DNA from: Brachyspira sp. SAP_772
Lineage (GTDB): Bacteria > Spirochaetota > Brachyspiria > Brachyspirales > Brachyspiraceae
Reading direction: 5' to 3'
DNA length: 64,000 nt
Assembly (NCBI RefSeq): GCF_009755885.1
Contig: NZ_VYIX01000002.1
Span: forward strand, 668,864-732,863
This document shows positions 63,628-64,000 of this stretch, piece by piece; positions within the stretch are counted from its first letter, which is position 1, and the number at the start of each line of letters is the position of its first letter. A program made the translations under genes and the position numbers. A model generated the notes under the pieces. That model was given only the letters and a program-made list of their open reading frames with translations. It was not told the DNA's origin and ran no database searches.

Positions 63628-64000
63628 AAATAAAGATATTAGTTATAATAGTTTGAAAGACAATAAAAAAAATATTATACCTTCATTAGAGGATATAAAA
63701 AATAGCAATAAAAATATTTATATTATAGAAAGCATTTCTGGAAGGGAAAAAGAAAAAAATAAAGATTATAAGATAAGAAAAATATTATTAGAAGATATAG
63801 ATACATTTGATTATGATATAAAAAATATAAATAAAAAAGAAACTAAAATAGATAAAAAAAATATCTATAAGACTATTTCAAATATTGAAGGATTTTGTTT
63901 TTTGAGTGTAGATGCTTTTATAGAATATTATAATTATATTACAAATAAAAAGATAGAAACACAAAATGATATAAATAAAATAAAAGACAAACTTAAGCAA
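63617..64000 (+). CDS. Lys/Asn-rich protein of unknown function (cut by window edge)
   Basis: An ATG at 63617, overlapping the last 11 bases of the TPR gene, opens a frame that stays open to the window end (128 codons). It encodes a hydrophilic sequence (MASKNKDISYNSLKDNKKN, then YKIRKILLEDIDTFDYD). No motif or signal peptide is recognised. The overlap suggests co-translation with the TPR protein. Confidence 0.5.
   Translation, partial: MASKNKDISYNSLKDNKKNIIPSLEDIKNSNKNIYIIESISGREKEKNKDYKIRKILLEDIDTFDYDIKNINKKETKIDKKNIYKTISNIEGFCFLSVDAFIEYYNYITNKKIETQNDINKIKDKLKQ

Overview
The window looks like chromosome from an intestinal spirochaete, most probably Brachyspira. The DNA is very AT-rich. There are periplasmic-flagellum genes (flgD, fliK), an anaerobic butyrate pathway, acidic low-complexity membrane proteins, secreted ankyrin-repeat proteins, and small OmpA-like lipoproteins. 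The genus is inferred from gene content and composition; no database search was run.

Layout. 1-5.2 kb (minus): 5' end of a methionine aminopeptidase gene, a small membrane protein, and two large two-TM proteins with very acidic tails, one carrying a tandem repeat. 5.4-7.4 kb (minus): PHP phosphatase and zinc alcohol dehydrogenase. 8-12.8 kb (plus): murB, radical SAM protein, tRNA-Gly (minus), two OmpA-type lipoproteins, HEAT protein, small ORF. 12.8-15.1 kb (minus): flgD-fliK with a candidate sigma-28 promoter. 15.6-19 kb (minus): galT, glycosyltransferase, TM2 protein, LemA. 19.4-22.9 kb (plus): double-cubane-type protein, cysteine desulfurase, and an activase fused to a DUF3343-like domain. 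23-27.3 kb: ankyrin protein, SPL-type radical SAM, Mrr endonuclease. 28-29.6 kb: OppA-like lipoprotein inside a large inverted repeat. 30.5-32.4 kb: YheO-type regulator and a frameshifted ygeX. 32.4-48 kb: an arabinose locus with AraC regulator, two decayed genes (GPH transporter and GH51 arabinofuranosidase), two complete sugar ABC transporters (ChvE/GguAB type and YtfQRT-YjfF type), araB and araA; araD is absent. 48-58 kb: butyrate/electron-transfer genes: CoA-transferase, acyl-CoA dehydrogenase-EtfA-rubredoxin fusion and flavodiiron protein on minus; flavodoxin-ferredoxin, thiolase, crotonase and 3-hydroxybutyryl-CoA dehydrogenase on plus. 58-60 kb: truncated haemoglobin, MarR regulator without a normal start codon, B3-like metallo-hydrolase. 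60-64 kb: second ankyrin protein, outer-membrane barrel, TPR protein, and a gene cut by the window edge.

How parts fit. Thiolase, Hbd, Crt, acyl-CoA dehydrogenase and CoA-transferase give the complete set of carbon steps from two acetyl-CoA to butyrate. The dehydrogenase carries its own rubredoxin and is followed by a flavodiiron protein, which suggests an electron outlet to O2 or NO; the globin nearby fits that theme. In the arabinose locus, uptake and isomerase/kinase genes are intact while the arabinoside transporter and arabinofuranosidase are broken, suggesting a switch to free arabinose.

The least explained feature is a family of GC-richer, stem-loop-rich intergenic repeats. They occur in four gene-free gaps (7.56-7.84, 15.19-15.60, 27.40-27.88, 29.67-30.23 kb) in both orientations. 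Two copies form a 96-bp inverted repeat (95 of 96 matched) around the OppA-like gene. I know of no named family that matches them.
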